This document shows positions 10,365 through 21,570 of a stretch of 64,000 nt of DNA, one piece after another. The notes under the pieces were generated by a model, which saw only the letters and a list, made by a program, of their open reading frames with translations, was not told where the DNA came from and did no database searches. This DNA comes from Filosporella fistucella (Eukaryota; Ascomycota; Leotiomycetes; Helotiales), in assembly GCA_030077755.1 (NCBI GenBank), contig JAQJZZ010000010.1, forward strand, positions 2,480,001 through 2,544,000, written 5' to 3'. The position numbers and the translations under genes were made by a program. Within the stretch, counting starts at the first letter, position 1; the number at the start of each line of letters is the position of its first letter.

Positions 10365-13300
10365 TCATTGCACTTTCTGGCCAAACTCCTCGATAACACT
10401 CCTAGGCTTTTTGAAAACGCCAAGCGGCTTATACTCCACCCCATCCATTCCAAATCCTTTTGGCCCACCAATCTCCAAACCTCTCTTCGTGCTCGTCCAT
10501 TTTTCGCTCGCAGTGATGCCCAGGACAATAATCAGCAACCCATATCTGTACTCTGGAGCACCAATAGCTTCGCCATTCTGAGCATCAATGACACAGATAA
10601 GGTCGGGTACCGAGGCTACGAGGGTCTCCATTCCGTCAACAGATTCTTGGATTGCGAGGATGTTCTCATTCTTGAAGGGGATTTTGAGGCGCCCTTTGCT
10701 CTCTTCCCCGGACGGCGGGTCCTCGATGTTCTCGATGATGACTTCACCATATACGTGCCCCATCCGCAATGTTCTTTCCACTCCCACGATCTTGCCCTTG
10801 AAGAGCACTTTTGCACTTTCGTTGCCACCTACCTCTTCGATAATACTCTCGGCGACTGTATCGATTTGATTGCGACTCCTGCTTAAAGCCACAGCTCGAC
10901 CAATACGCCATGAAAGGCTGATTGTGTGTTCGACCACCCAGCTCTTGGTATTTTTCCCAGTAATCGGGCCTTTGGCGCAAGCGACGTGAGAGCCCATTGT
11001 TGACAAAGCAGCGCGGAAGGCACGCTCGACTACCAGCTCGGAAGGAGCCTGAGTCATGAACTACAATTCAGCATTCAGCAATACTCTGGAGCTTACTGGT
11101 TGCAGGGTGGAATTGGTCATACCATCACGCTGCCATTTCCATCACAGATCGTCGATGGTAGAAACACCGGCTTCTCTTCAAAGACTACAGGCGTTGTCTG
11201 CCACGCAACAGGATATGCTCTACCCATCCAATCTCCATCCACTGTCGGTAAATTCATATTAGTCGACGCACCAAGGATCATTCCCTGTAAACCATTCCCA
11301 CCACCAATCTCAAGAGCGATGACTGCATCTGGTTTCACCTTCATGAAGTTATATAATTCGGTTTGCGATTGCATCATTCTGCCAACTTTGTCAGTATCAT
11401 GGGGGAAATCGTATAGGTTACCCACTCATCGCCAGGAAGCTTCTCGATCGAGACAGTTGGCGACCCTTTTCCTCCCCCGCAAGCTACTAGATCGTCATCT
11501 CCCAGATCGTCTGGTGAGATCACTCGTACGACACCACCGGTGCGCATGATTTCTCGGAGACGAAGCATATGACTGTATGGCGAGCCTCCTCCTCCTGTGC
11601 CCAGTATATAACAGCCAGTGCTGATCCAGGCGAGATCTATCTCAGATATTATCCACTCGTGACCTCTGATGAGCGGCTTGTAGGACGCAACATCGATTGG
11701 GGTAAGGAGACCTTCCTCTATTGAACCAGATTTCTGATTAATAGACCTGTCGTCGAGATCCTCCACATCATCAGTGTCTTCCCTCGCTACGATACCTTGC
11801 AAAGCATCAGTTTGACGGGAGAAGTCAAAGTCCCCCACGGCTTTGACGATGAATCTAGATTTGTTAGCGATATACTGAGAATCGTCAGTGAGACCTCTGC
11901 CACATTGCATAATCGACTCCTACCTGCAAAGGCAGATGATCCATTTCAACAACCTGAACAGTCTCCGCTGTGGCACCGTTTTCAATAGCTCTTTGGATTG
12001 CCCTTTCAGAGGTCTCTTTCATCACCTGGGCAGTGGTTTTGGACTCAGTACTCTCGATTGTATCAACGATCCCACTGACTCTTGCAGTAGCTGCCCCAAT
12101 GGCGTTGGCCACTCCAGACCATTTTGGTTTGATGACCTTACTCGCGCCCGAGAGCTCATCAGGAGCGAGGACTGCGCCCCCACCAACAAGCAAAACAGGA
12201 ATGTCTTCCGCGGATGTCTTCATTGTGTCAATTATCCTTTCCAGCATTCTTTTTACTGCCGCTTTGAAGTCACCCAAGTTACCATCGAGATCAGCTGCTA
12301 AAACAAGTGACCGGTTCCCAATCTTAAGGTCAGAATTAGCCAGTACTGTATAATCCGTGGCTGTAGTAACATCACCACCGAATGTAAGCGCTTTTTCTGG
12401 TAGTTGATATCCTACGCTGTCTGGACCAACTGACAAAGTCCCATCAGCACGCCTTCGCACAATAGAGCCACCTCCGAGCCCAATACTTCGAACGTCTGGA
12501 TATGAGAAATTGGTTCTGACCCCCGAGATCTCGCTGAATGCAGCAGCCTGTCTCGGAAAGCCATTCGCCAACAGAAGCCCAACATCTGTGGTAGTTCCGC
12601 CAATGTCTACTACCATCATCGCTTCCTTGATATCGTTCTGGGTAAGGAACGCCGCTCCCCGCATGCTGTTTGTCGGCCCACTTGAGAATGTTCGAATCGG
12701 GAGTTGAGATGCGGCACTTGCAAGCAGAATTGTGCCATCATTCTGCGTTATGAAGACTGGGCAGTGTAAATTCCGTCGATAAATGGCATTTTGGAAAGAG
12801 GCAATTGTCTTTCGAGCAAACGCGAGAATAGATGCATTTAGAATAGCAGCATTCTCCCTCTCAAGAAAGCCAAGATTTGCCACATCTTTCGAGACAACAA
12901 TATCGGCATCTCGAAAGACGCTTCTGATGATGTCGGCTGCTCGTTCTTCCTGCCTGTAAACCATATCGACTGGACTGAAAATACCATTTACAACAATACT
13001 TCTGATGCCTTTCGCTTTGATGATTTCCGCTTCGGCTCGTATTTGTGACTCGTCAAGATCTGATATGAGACTTCCATCTACTTCCAATCCACCGTCAACG
13101 AAACATGAATATGCGCAGATAAGATCTCGAAGTTTTGGCGGCCAGTCAATGCCCGGTGGGACACCTCTGGAAAAAGGTCCACAAAGCCTCATAATTGCAA
13201 CTTTCGCCAACCGAGATCCATCTTGCTCAACTACAGCATTGATGAAATGCGTCGTTCCAATTGTCACACTTGCAACATCATCAGGGTTGATCCCGGAGCA

Positions 13301-13529
13301 TTTGAACATGGCTGTGATGGCGTTGTTGATCCCATCACTTGGATTGAGTGTCGTTGCTGCTTTGTGCCATGCTACAATTCCTCGATCGTGGTCGGCAGAC
13401 CTTGACGGATCTAGGATAACTCCATCGGTATTTGTTCTGCAAAGTTGTGAAATTTAATGTGCAGTTAGGTAGAGACCAGAGGGAAACTTACCCGCCGACG
13501 TCCACGCCGATTCTGAGATTGCGAGGCAT
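10365..13529 (-). CDS. Hydantoinase/oxoprolinase-DUF917 fusion protein
   Basis: Five exons join in phase: 13529-13492, 13436-11924, 11874-11426, 11378-11123 and 11060-10365, giving 983 aa. The start MPRNLRIGVDVGGTNTDGVI is the classic Hydant_A_N ATP-binding opening, split by the first intron inside the glycine loop. The Hydantoinase_A body covers about 190-500, with TIGTTHFINAVVE, TFSSGPTNSMRGAAFL, MMVVDIGGTTTDVGLL and a second glycine loop (GLGGGSIV). From about residue 590, HEWIISEIDLAWISTGCYILGTGGGGSPY begins a DUF917 (S-methyl-thiohydantoin desulfurase-type) domain running to the C-terminus. Known relatives carry out ATP-linked or hydrolytic opening of five-membered cyclic amides such as 5-oxoproline or hydantoins. 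The exact substrate of this fused fungal form is not established. Probably cytosolic: no targeting signal. Confidence 0.92.
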
Positions 13530-14175
13530 GATTGGAACTGGCGATCAATTCAACTGTGTCATATACTTCCGTATTTCAAGGCGTATCTGAGAAGCAGCAA
13601 GATTTATTTAAACAAAGCTATAGTCATTCACGTATCAAGCGATCTGGACCCTGCGGAGTATATCATGAGGTCCCACCTATCCCACTTCTGTCGAACCAAG
13701 TTGGCCGATCGCGACACCTCCGCCGATCAGTCTGTAGATGACAGATTCATGAGGATAAACAAATATGAGAACTCTGCAGCCATTCACAATTAAATGGTAG
13801 GCCAAATAGCACTGATGTAACAAGTCGATCTTTGAACAACGACAAAATACTGTATATCATTTGCTGCCTCCATATTCAAAACTGGAGCTCTAAGTCGACC
13901 AAGAACGCTTCGTATCACAGCTGGTGAAACGGAGGATTTTGACTTCGTGGCGCTTATCGAAGCCATCTTTTTCAATCACGGCCGATTTGTCATATATCTT
14001 TCCATCTAGACAGTCCGTATAGCTTCCTAAAAGGATTGCTCGTAGTCTCAGTGCTGTTTTCAGTCGAAACCGCAAGGCGAGCCCGAAGCTGACAGCGTTG
14101 TTATTGCGGTAGACTCCTTTCTCCATATAGGGGTTCCTACTTGGCGAGTGACGTGCCCTGGCTTTTGTGACGCTC
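13530..14175. other. Intergenic, nothing recognised
   Basis: The 3' flank of DPH1 and 5' flank of the hydantoinase gene, both on the minus strand. Open frames here are short extensions without conserved motifs. Confidence 0.5.
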
Positions 14176-15567
14176 TCACCCCTTCGCAGTGATCCATCGG
14201 GCATCCTTGGTTCTACCAAGGCCCTCTTTTCCATAATAATCCATAGGATAGACTCCACCGTTCCCTGTTGCCCAGTCTTCCTTCGAACCTAGTACCACCA
14301 ATGCCTCGTATGGTGTTAACAATGGTCGCGGGAATGCGTATCCCCAATCAATACTCAATCTTGGGCAGGCGACCTGAACCCAACATTCAATGTCATCCAT
14401 CATCGCAAGCTTCCCTGGAAATATCTCGCTCAGGAGTAGATTGATGTATGGTATTCCAAGAGCTTCAAGTTTCTTTTCGATCATTTCCATTGTATGCGGG
14501 TTCCCTTGTCGACCGAGGGATCCAAGTATGAGACCCCATTTCTTTGCCTTTTTAGCAGATGATATAGCCTCTCGCCTCAAGGTATGCATCTCCTTATGAT
14601 CGTAACTCTCTCGGGTGAGTTTTCTTGAATAAGGATCGTATCGATATGCTGGGATCGAAGGATTGTGGATCATGGCGCTCTCTAAATGAAACCGCCCATC
14701 TCCCAGGTACAAAATTATGTCCACCCCATCAGTCGAGGCCAGCCGCGGGGATGTGCATCCCAGTATCTCTCCTTTGCTCAGCGGAGCAATCTGCGGAATT
14801 AAAACATTGAATCCTGCCTTCTCGAGAGGCGCTCGTACCCCATGTAATGTCGCATTGAATTGAATGGTCCCTACCATAGCGATCGTCTTTCCGGACGAGA
14901 AATTCTTCTCCAACGTGGACAAGAGATGGGTTGTGTCTATGCTGATATCGACAAATACATACAAGGTCTTTATGGTGGTAACATCCACTGGTATCAAGCA
15001 GGAATGTGCGTAGTGTACCAGCAGATCGCAGCCAAGAGCTCTTGCAGTGTAGTCATCAATACAACACGCGCCGTATGTAACATCTCCCATAATCAGAGTC
15101 TCGATACCGGGACAAAACTGGGTCAATATATCTGATATTGTGGTCGCAAATAGCAACAAACCCTCGGGCATTTGAAGTGCCACTTTCTTTGATCCATTCG
15201 ATCGTATGCGGTGGATCGTTTTATGGATTTCGAAAGAGTAGTTTTGAGGGAGGAGGGCAATTGCTGCATTGATGTCCTGGTCGTTCAAGATCTCTGGAGG
15301 TACTTGGTTTAGGGTTCGAGGTGCTCGTCGAGGTTTCGCAGCTAAGCAAGATAAGACGGAATTTATGCAAATGTTCTTCAGCAACTTGCCTTGAATTGTA
15401 CCATCTCCTTCTATTTCTCCCTCCACGACATGTTTTGTGGCTGCTGCGTCTGCTGCCCTTCGTCCAACAAAGCGTTTCTTGGGCTGTCTCCGGGTGGCAT
15501 CTGCTTCTATCGTCTGCTCGATATCAACAGCGACACCCAAGTCGACTTCGGCTCGGTCTTCCTCCAT
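14176..15567 (-). CDS. DPH1: Diphthamide biosynthesis protein 1 (radical SAM-type ACP transferase subunit)
   Basis: Dph1, with Dph2, catalyses the first step of diphthamide formation on elongation factor 2: transfer of 3-amino-3-carboxypropyl from SAM to histidine, using a [4Fe-4S] cluster. The frame shows the family core: [76 protein letters not shown] and [13 protein letters not shown]. The three cluster-binding cysteines are expected in YGACC, LGCTSP and VACPRLS, and all are present. The uninterrupted frame is 463 codons. A 16-residue insert without family similarity ([15 protein letters not shown] region) is precisely bounded by GCAAGT and CTTAG at 15389-15342, so it is probably a 48-base GC-AG intron, giving a 447-aa protein. 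Cytosolic. Confidence 0.95.
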   Translation of the reverse strand: MEEDRAEVDLGVAVDIEQTIEADATRRQPKKRFVGRRAADAAATKHVVEGEIEGDGTIQGKLLKNICINSVLSCLAAKPRRAPRTLNQVPPEILNDQDINAAIALLPQNYSFEIHKTIHRIRSNGSKKVALQMPEGLLLFATTISDILTQFCPGIETLIMGDVTYGACCIDDYTARALGCDLLVHYAHSCLIPVDVTTIKTLYVFVDISIDTTHLLSTLEKNFSSGKTIAMVGTIQFNATLHGVRAPLEKAGFNVLIPQIAPLSKGEILGCTSPRLASTDGVDIILYLGDGRFHLESAMIHNPSIPAYRYDPYSRKLTRESYDHKEMHTLRREAISSAKKAKKWGLILGSLGRQGNPHTMEMIEKKLEALGIPYINLLLSEIFPGKLAMMDDIECWVQVACPRLSIDWGYAFPRPLLTPYEALVVLGSKEDWATGNGGVYPMDYYGKEGLGRTKDARWITAKG

Positions 15568-16000
15568 CTGATGTATCGATGTTGACTCGAAGCTGACGAA
15601 AAATACTGGTGTTCGATAAAATTACCCCGCGATGATAAATGCACACTGGAGCGAGATTAGCGTCGCCTCACAATTTTGTTCCTGGTTCACAAGTCCTGAC
15701 GCTCTTGACATCGCCTTTTCACTTCTCTCTCTCCCTACCTATTTGTTGTGCGTAAATTCCGGGTGAAATTTCACAATCATGAACAAGTGGTTTCATGCCG
15801 AGGCGTCAGGTTGAGATTCTGGGAAGTCATCTTTTCGTAGCATGCGAAGTCGCCATTGTGTTCTCATTTCACGTCCTACTCTCCGGTGCCACTATTGGAC
15901 CATAGCTGAGGTCCTAGTGACCATAAATAGCACGTTGGACCTCAATTCAATATTCGACTTAGTCTAGCTTGATGTGTGGTTTCCGATAGAGCTCAGCTGG
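15568..16000. other. Intergenic, nothing recognised
   Basis: Upstream region of DPH1. No open frame, repeat or RNA recognised. Confidence 0.5.
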
Positions 16001-17242
16001 TTATCTAGTGTCATTGTGTTCCATCCTGTTCCCCAAATCCGTCATGGCACTCAACACCAGACTTGATGGAACACCAACGTCCACATGGTCCTTGTTCCAG
16101 GCCATGTATTGACTGATTGTCAAAACAAATGTTTTAATATCGCCGATCTGTGTTGCGTATCCCAATTCTGAATAAATACCAATATCCAACAGCAAGTGCA
16201 GTTTATGTCAACCCCATCAATCAAGATATTCTTCAATCATTAATCGAAATGAAAGCTTCCTCCGCTGTTCTCATCTTTCTCTCACTTTCAAGGCCAGTGT
16301 TGCCTGCATTGCTTCCAGAATGCCCTAGATTCGATGACATTCTCCATATATGCTGTCCAGGTGGACTTGTTGGAATCTTTAGCCAGTCCAAGCCTGCCTT
16401 CACTTGTATGTCACCTCACAAGGTGCTCATAGCTGGAAGCTACTCCAACAACACGTAAAATCTTTATGAAAGTGGTATATGGAATCTGATGTAATTCATC
16501 TTGATAGGCGACATCCTCTTCAGCAACAGCGGTGGCTGTATTGATACATATGTCATGTGCTGCTCGGTGTGTAAGAAATAAACGATATCTACCACTGAGA
16601 AGTTCTTGAAATTACTGATACTGCTGGAAATAGGGTCTCAAACCCGAGGGTTGTGCCAAAACGTCTGCGTTCCTGAATGCTGCCACCACAGCCACTCCAA
16701 CGACACTACCAATACCCGGCAGACATGTTAGATTTTGATGGGTATTCAGGTCTTTCCAGGGAGCACATGCGGGACTTGGAAGTGACTTAACGTAGGCTGT
16801 GGTAAAGCGGGAGTGTTTATCCCGTTAGATGTGCCGATAGGTATGATGCAATGTAAAAAATTGCATTTCCATCTGATCTGTATTGCCAAATGCCTAGCTA
16901 TGAGACAAATGACTTATCACACAGATGTTTTAACTCGACAGGTACATCTCGCAAGTGCTTGATGGGGTCCAAAGAGACCAAAACGATAGAGATCTTCCTC
17001 TTTGTGGTGTTATAGTTCAGCGCCTGTGCCCAAGTACGCAGCCAAAAAATGCGTCCCGCTCAGTTAGAATTTTCTTGCCCCCATTGCCAACGGCCTGCGA
17101 GTTCCAAATTGTGATCGTTGCCTCCACAGCATCTTCTAGTGCCTGATGCCTTAAGTTGTAGCGATATTTATTGGAGGTCTACAGGAAAGGAGGACCACAC
17201 TGCAAGTATTTGCTTTACTGGCTGGTTCCTGAATCGAGGCAT
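16001..17242 (-). pseudogene. Decayed multi-exon gene of unknown family
   Basis: On the minus strand an ATG at 17242 starts MPRFRNQP, followed by a possible 40-base GT-AG intron and a clearly protein-like frame (YRYNLRHQALEDAVEATITI then WNSQAVGNGGKKILTERD). In a run of six A/T at about 17045 the frame breaks, and protein-like sequence continues one frame over (LRTWAQALNYNTTKRKISIV, then LDPIKHLRDVPVELKHLCDK). Further exon-like pieces occur in various frames: GIGSVVGVAVVAAFRNADVL near 16700, TATAVAEEDVAYQDELHQIP near 16520, and DIGIYSELGYATQIGDIKTF ending at 16001. I could not join them without a frameshift and do not recognise the family. Confidence is in the existence of relic coding sequence, not in its limits. 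Confidence 0.35.
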
Positions 17243-17650
17243 CAACTTTAACTAGAAGGATTCAGAACCGAATTTGAAGTTTAATCTCAATTTTGTTACC
17301 CATCTTATTGAGTTTCCTTGCATTAATTCAAAACCCATTTGCAATTGGCACTAGTCTAGTTAATCGTCGTGCGAAACTTCCTTCCTAATCTGGACACGTC
17401 AACCACATATCTCCAATCTCAACCGCGTCTACCACCTCTCCCTTTACAACCCCGCCAGTGCTACTCAAGAGAGATTGGGTTGGCAGTTCTTTCTTCCACA
17501 GCAATCCTACACTCATTATTCGAGTGTTTGGCTGCTCGTTAACACGAACTGGGACAGATCGAAACGACCTTGCTGACACGACTTTTCGATCGATACCCGC
17601 GACCATTTTCCTCGCTACCGTCTCTGCTACAGCACAAATTCTACCTCGCC
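17243..17650. promoter_or_regulatory. Short 5' region between a decayed minus gene and a 2EXR gene
   Basis: About 400 bases between divergent starts. Pyrimidine-rich stretches precede the ATG at 17651, as is common in ascomycete leaders. No defined motif is claimed. Confidence 0.3.
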
Positions 17651-18598
17651 ATGGCTTCCCTGCCTGCAAGTGGATCGGCTCAGCTTCAGGTTCCCGCAAT
17701 ACCTGCGCTTCCTGCGATTGCAGCCGTGATTGCTGAGAAGCCGTTGAAGCGATCCACTCGTAAGCTCGTGAACAAGTTCAACAAGAAGAATGAGTTTCCT
17801 CTCTTCAAGAAGCTTCCATCTGAGATACGCACTACAATATGTGAGTTGTTCTCCAAGAAGGTGCATCTTTGCAAGTTCTCTGCTCTACCCGTACCCTCTC
17901 GAGCCGAGCTTTCCGTTATTGTAAACCATCTATATGGCAATTCACATGAAAGAATTCCTACTGATTCCATTTCACAGGGAAGATGTCTTTGCCAGGTGGC
18001 CGTCTTATCACAATCATGGAACACGAGGAAGAGACAGCCGCCTCATACGCGAAAGTCCATGCCAAGTACGCTATACCACCTCAATTGCATACATGTTTCG
18101 AGGCCAGAATGGCTGCTCTGAGTGTTTACGACGAAGCGTTCGGCTATGCTCTTGGAGGCAACCCACTATACATCGATTTTAGCAGGGACGGTCTTCTCAT
18201 TGATGGGTTTGCCGCCATCAGAGCAGTGTGTCAATTCTCCGAGAACTCATTTTGCTGGGAATTTAGAAAAGACCACCCTTCCTCGCAAAAGCCTGTCCTT
18301 TTGGCACTTACCACTCCTAGCAGCCCTGACATGATGATCAAAAATATCCTGAACTTCTTTTCAATGCCTGAGCATGTTATTTTAGCACGTTATGCCGGTC
18401 CAGCACGTTGGGTACACCGCCATGTAGAGAAGAATTTCAACTCTTATCTTGCGCAAAATCCTCTTCCAAACGGAGAAAACTACAAGCCATCAATTGAATG
18501 TCGAACTTTCAAAGGTCTACGAGCTTTTTTTGTGAGTACTCTCGACCCCCCGACAGGATGAGTATTAACAGATCGAACAGAAGGAGAACGGCAAGTAG
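17651..18598 (+). CDS. 2EXR domain protein (array member 1)
   Basis: Three exons in phase: 17651-17840, 17978-18531 and 18572-18598, giving 256 aa. The 2EXR domain begins near residue 48 with FPLFKKLPSEIRTTIWKMSLP, split by intron 1. It continues with the HTCFEARMAALSVYDEAFG helix (the usual 'H..RESR..AL..Y..AF' position) and GGNPLYIDFSRDGLLIDGF (the 'IYF....D.L' strand). The N-terminus is Ala/Pro-rich then basic. 2EXR proteins are greatly expanded in leotiomycetes; their function is unknown, with a fold loosely likened to F-box-type motifs. Short final exon IEQKENGK then stop is inferred from the acceptor alone. Confidence 0.8.
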
Positions 18599-19670
18599 GT
18601 TGCTGCCCAAGACGATCCGAACGACAATAAGGCGAGGTGTTCAGATGTTGTTGCAGGACTGGATAATCACAGGGCACGTGGCATAGACTGGGTCAGCTGA
18701 GGATCTTCTCTGCCGGGAGGACAACTTGTGCATTTTTAGTGTCATGTTGAACGACTGCTAGTAGTCCTATTGGCTATGCACTGTGATTTTCTTTTTTGTT
18801 TCTCTTCGGGGGGATGCCGTCGATTTTTTTCTGTCTACTCACACAACTCGCTTCTGCATCGCGAGTGCTTTGACATCTGCTCCTGGTAATCTCAGTGTCT
18901 TTGTCAGATCGCCTAGACATCGAGAGTCCCAAAATATTCGGGACAAGGGTTCGGAGGATATGGAATGGACAGATGGTTCAAGCAATGCATGGTGCGAGAG
19001 ATATAGTGGACATTAACTTTCAATAAAAACCCTTGATTCTATGACTTTTCCATTTGTGATTTGAACAATTCGGTAATCTCTAATTCAGAATTGTTGCAGT
19101 AATCTTCTTTTGATCTCGAAAACAAAAATTCAAGTATCAAGGGTTTGGGGTAAAGTATCTGAGCAGAGAACTATAAATGAAAGAAGCAATTCATGTGAGC
19201 CTCGATGTCATCGTTCATTAGGTTGTTAAAGCTCAGACATTGGTAAAGCTCTCAGTATTTCCGTCACATTCACCTCGAATGGCCACAAAGTCGAGATAAA
19301 GTGAATTCGAACAGAAAATGACAAGTTTCCAAGTCCGATGTCAAAAAGAATTCCTTTGATAGGCGCCTCGAAAATCAAAGTCATTCTTGCCATTAGACTA
19401 CACCTGAAAATCTTGAACAATAATCATCTCATCCCAGCCGGCGTTCCTCTGTGTTTCCATCCAGATCAAGAGATCTACTATTTCTAGGGCGCAAAAACAT
19501 CTCCATTACTTGTTTCTGTCTACCAGCGCGCTTGTTATTAACATCGTCGAAGTCACTCTCAGACATCATCGAAACGAGACATCAACCGCCAAGCAATCAC
19601 TCAACTCTTCCGTTCCGATCTTGGCCATTTCACTCGATCTTTCCAAGAATACTTAACAGTATCTTCCAAC
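18599..19670. other. Intergenic, nothing recognised
   Basis: About 1.07 kb between 2EXR members 1 and 2. T-rich near 18780-18830. No gene, RNA or repeat recognised on either strand. Confidence 0.5.
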
Positions 19671-20424
19671 ATGGCATCCAATATTACCAGCCTTCCCCGC
19701 TTCAACGACCTTCCCAAAGAACTTCGCCTGATGATCTGGGAATATGCCTTGCCTGGGCCTAATCTTATTTCGATCGAAACGGCAACAAGTAGCGAGGGCA
19801 ATATATTTGCAGCTGCGAAATCTACACTTCCAATTCCAGCACTTCTGCACACCAACCCAGAGGCGCGCAGTGTTGCACTTAGACAGTACGAACCTGCTTT
19901 TGAGGCGAATCTCGGAGGAAAATGCATCTATATTGACCCTTCTACTGACGGTGTTGTTTTCACATCGTTAGGTAGTATGATCCTATTCTGCGGTGTCAAC
20001 AGGGTGAAATCATGGTTGACCTTGGATACCGGTGAACCAGACACAGTTCTGATTTCAAAGCGGTTGCGCCTCCTTGGACTTGAGACGTCTTGCATTTTCC
20101 CCTTTGTCACAGCCCGATTACTTCGATACTTCGGTAGACCCGAGCATGTCGTCTCTATCGACGATACCGAATCCCGCTACCGGTGGTGTTTCTTCTTGGC
20201 CGTTATGACAATCGAATTTGGCAAGGGACCTTATTTTCCGTATCGACACATGTTTAATTTTGAAGAGACAAAACAATTCCTGGTATGTGCCATATCTCAT
20301 AAGCTTCCCATATTGACCTTGCACTGAGTTACAAAGCTAATCTAACTAGGAGGACTTTGATAAACCGATGCCCTTCATTGGACCATTGACCTTGGAGGAC
20401 ACCAACGCCAATTCAATCACATGA
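19671..20424 (+). CDS. 2EXR domain protein (array member 2)
   Basis: Two exons, 19671-20282 and 20350-20424; donor GTATGT, acceptor CTAG after a CTAATCTAAC branch-like stretch. The product is 228 aa. The domain starts almost at the N-terminus: RFNDLPKELRLMIWEYALPG (residues 10-29). Then come IPALLHTNPEARSVALRQYE and LGGKCIYIDPSTDGVVFTSL, the three hallmark blocks. It is the closest in layout to member 1 and lies on the same strand about 1 kb away, consistent with tandem duplication. The C-terminal half has no recognised motif. Function unknown. Confidence 0.82.
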
Positions 20425-21570
20425 AGCATATGTTATCGGGCGAGGAGGAAGATCTACATCGTAATATGCAGCATTGGAGGATACTAGGCGAAAATTATAG
20501 GCTGGGATGGCAAAATAACAAAGTTTGGGAGTGCAGAGAGAAGAGAATTGAGCTTCATCAGGGCACTTGGGTGCGATAGGTTCGGTGGATTCTGCCTAGG
20601 ACATCATACTTTCTATTGCTCTTGACCAGTCTGCCGATAGTAATTTCTTTCTATTCTATTTAAAAAAAAATTTGAATATGCATTTTGACAGAATAGCCTT
20701 TCTGCCTGTTTCAAAACAACAAAACTTGAAGACTGCCGTTATTTGTCCCAAATGCCTCGACCATATAATGATGAAAGGTCAAATGAGCAAAAGGATGTGG
20801 TTTCAATTGCTGAATAGATGGTATCCATGTTTCACCAGTGAAAATCGACTTTGGGACTTTGACAAAAATTGCTAAGGTGATGGAAATGTCTCGTCACGAT
20901 TATGTGGTAGAAGACTTTTAGGTTAGATGATACTCCTGAGGTTCCGATACCTTCAATCTGGGAGGAAATCACAATGTCATCGACTGGTAGAGATCCAAAG
21001 AGAACGTGGATTATTGTAGAAACTGACCTTGACCTTGGTCTTAAGCTGCTTGTGGATAACTTGCGCTGTACATACCCACAATTCCATTAACGCTACTCAC
21101 TGTGCGGACTTCTCGAAAATGACGCTGGCAAGTAGGAAATCTTTCATTTTTTCCTGACACACTTCGCCTCAGTTTTACTGATAGCCTTTACCTTGACTCT
21201 TGTTTTCAGCCTTGTTCGCAAGGCCATGGTCAGTATCTGTTCGCAAACTGTGTTTGCGTGGCAAAACCTTCTCGCTCTAGCCTGAATAGGTGATATACTG
21301 CCAGATTTTAGCTTCACCACCTCGACGCCGCTCACCACGAGAACATATTTGCCGCGCTAAACCGCTTTCACTATTCAGCATCTCGCCCTTGAGCATAAGG
21401 CTGAATTGCGTATCCATTTATTTTTTCTTCTCTCCCGCAAACTCTCTCACACACAATAGCACACAGCAAACTCAACAACCACAACCCAAAACTTCTGTTT
21501 CTACACAACTCTTTGATCAATCAATACTTGTACCATCAGTTCTTTGTCTACCTACGTACCAATTGCAATC
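20425..21570. other. Intergenic, nothing certain
   Basis: A 67-codon ATG frame at 20672-20875 (containing VICPKCLDHIMM) is unsupported by any family or splice context, so I do not call it. The last 300 bases are pyrimidine- and CA-rich leader of the next gene. Confidence 0.45.

Noticed and set aside
13890..14258. 122-codon frame at the 3' end of DPH1
   Set aside because: It overlaps the DPH1 stop region in another frame and lacks conserved motifs.
17385..17866. Minus-strand frames over the start of 2EXR member 1
   Set aside because: They are antisense to a spliced, domain-bearing gene and have low-complexity translations.
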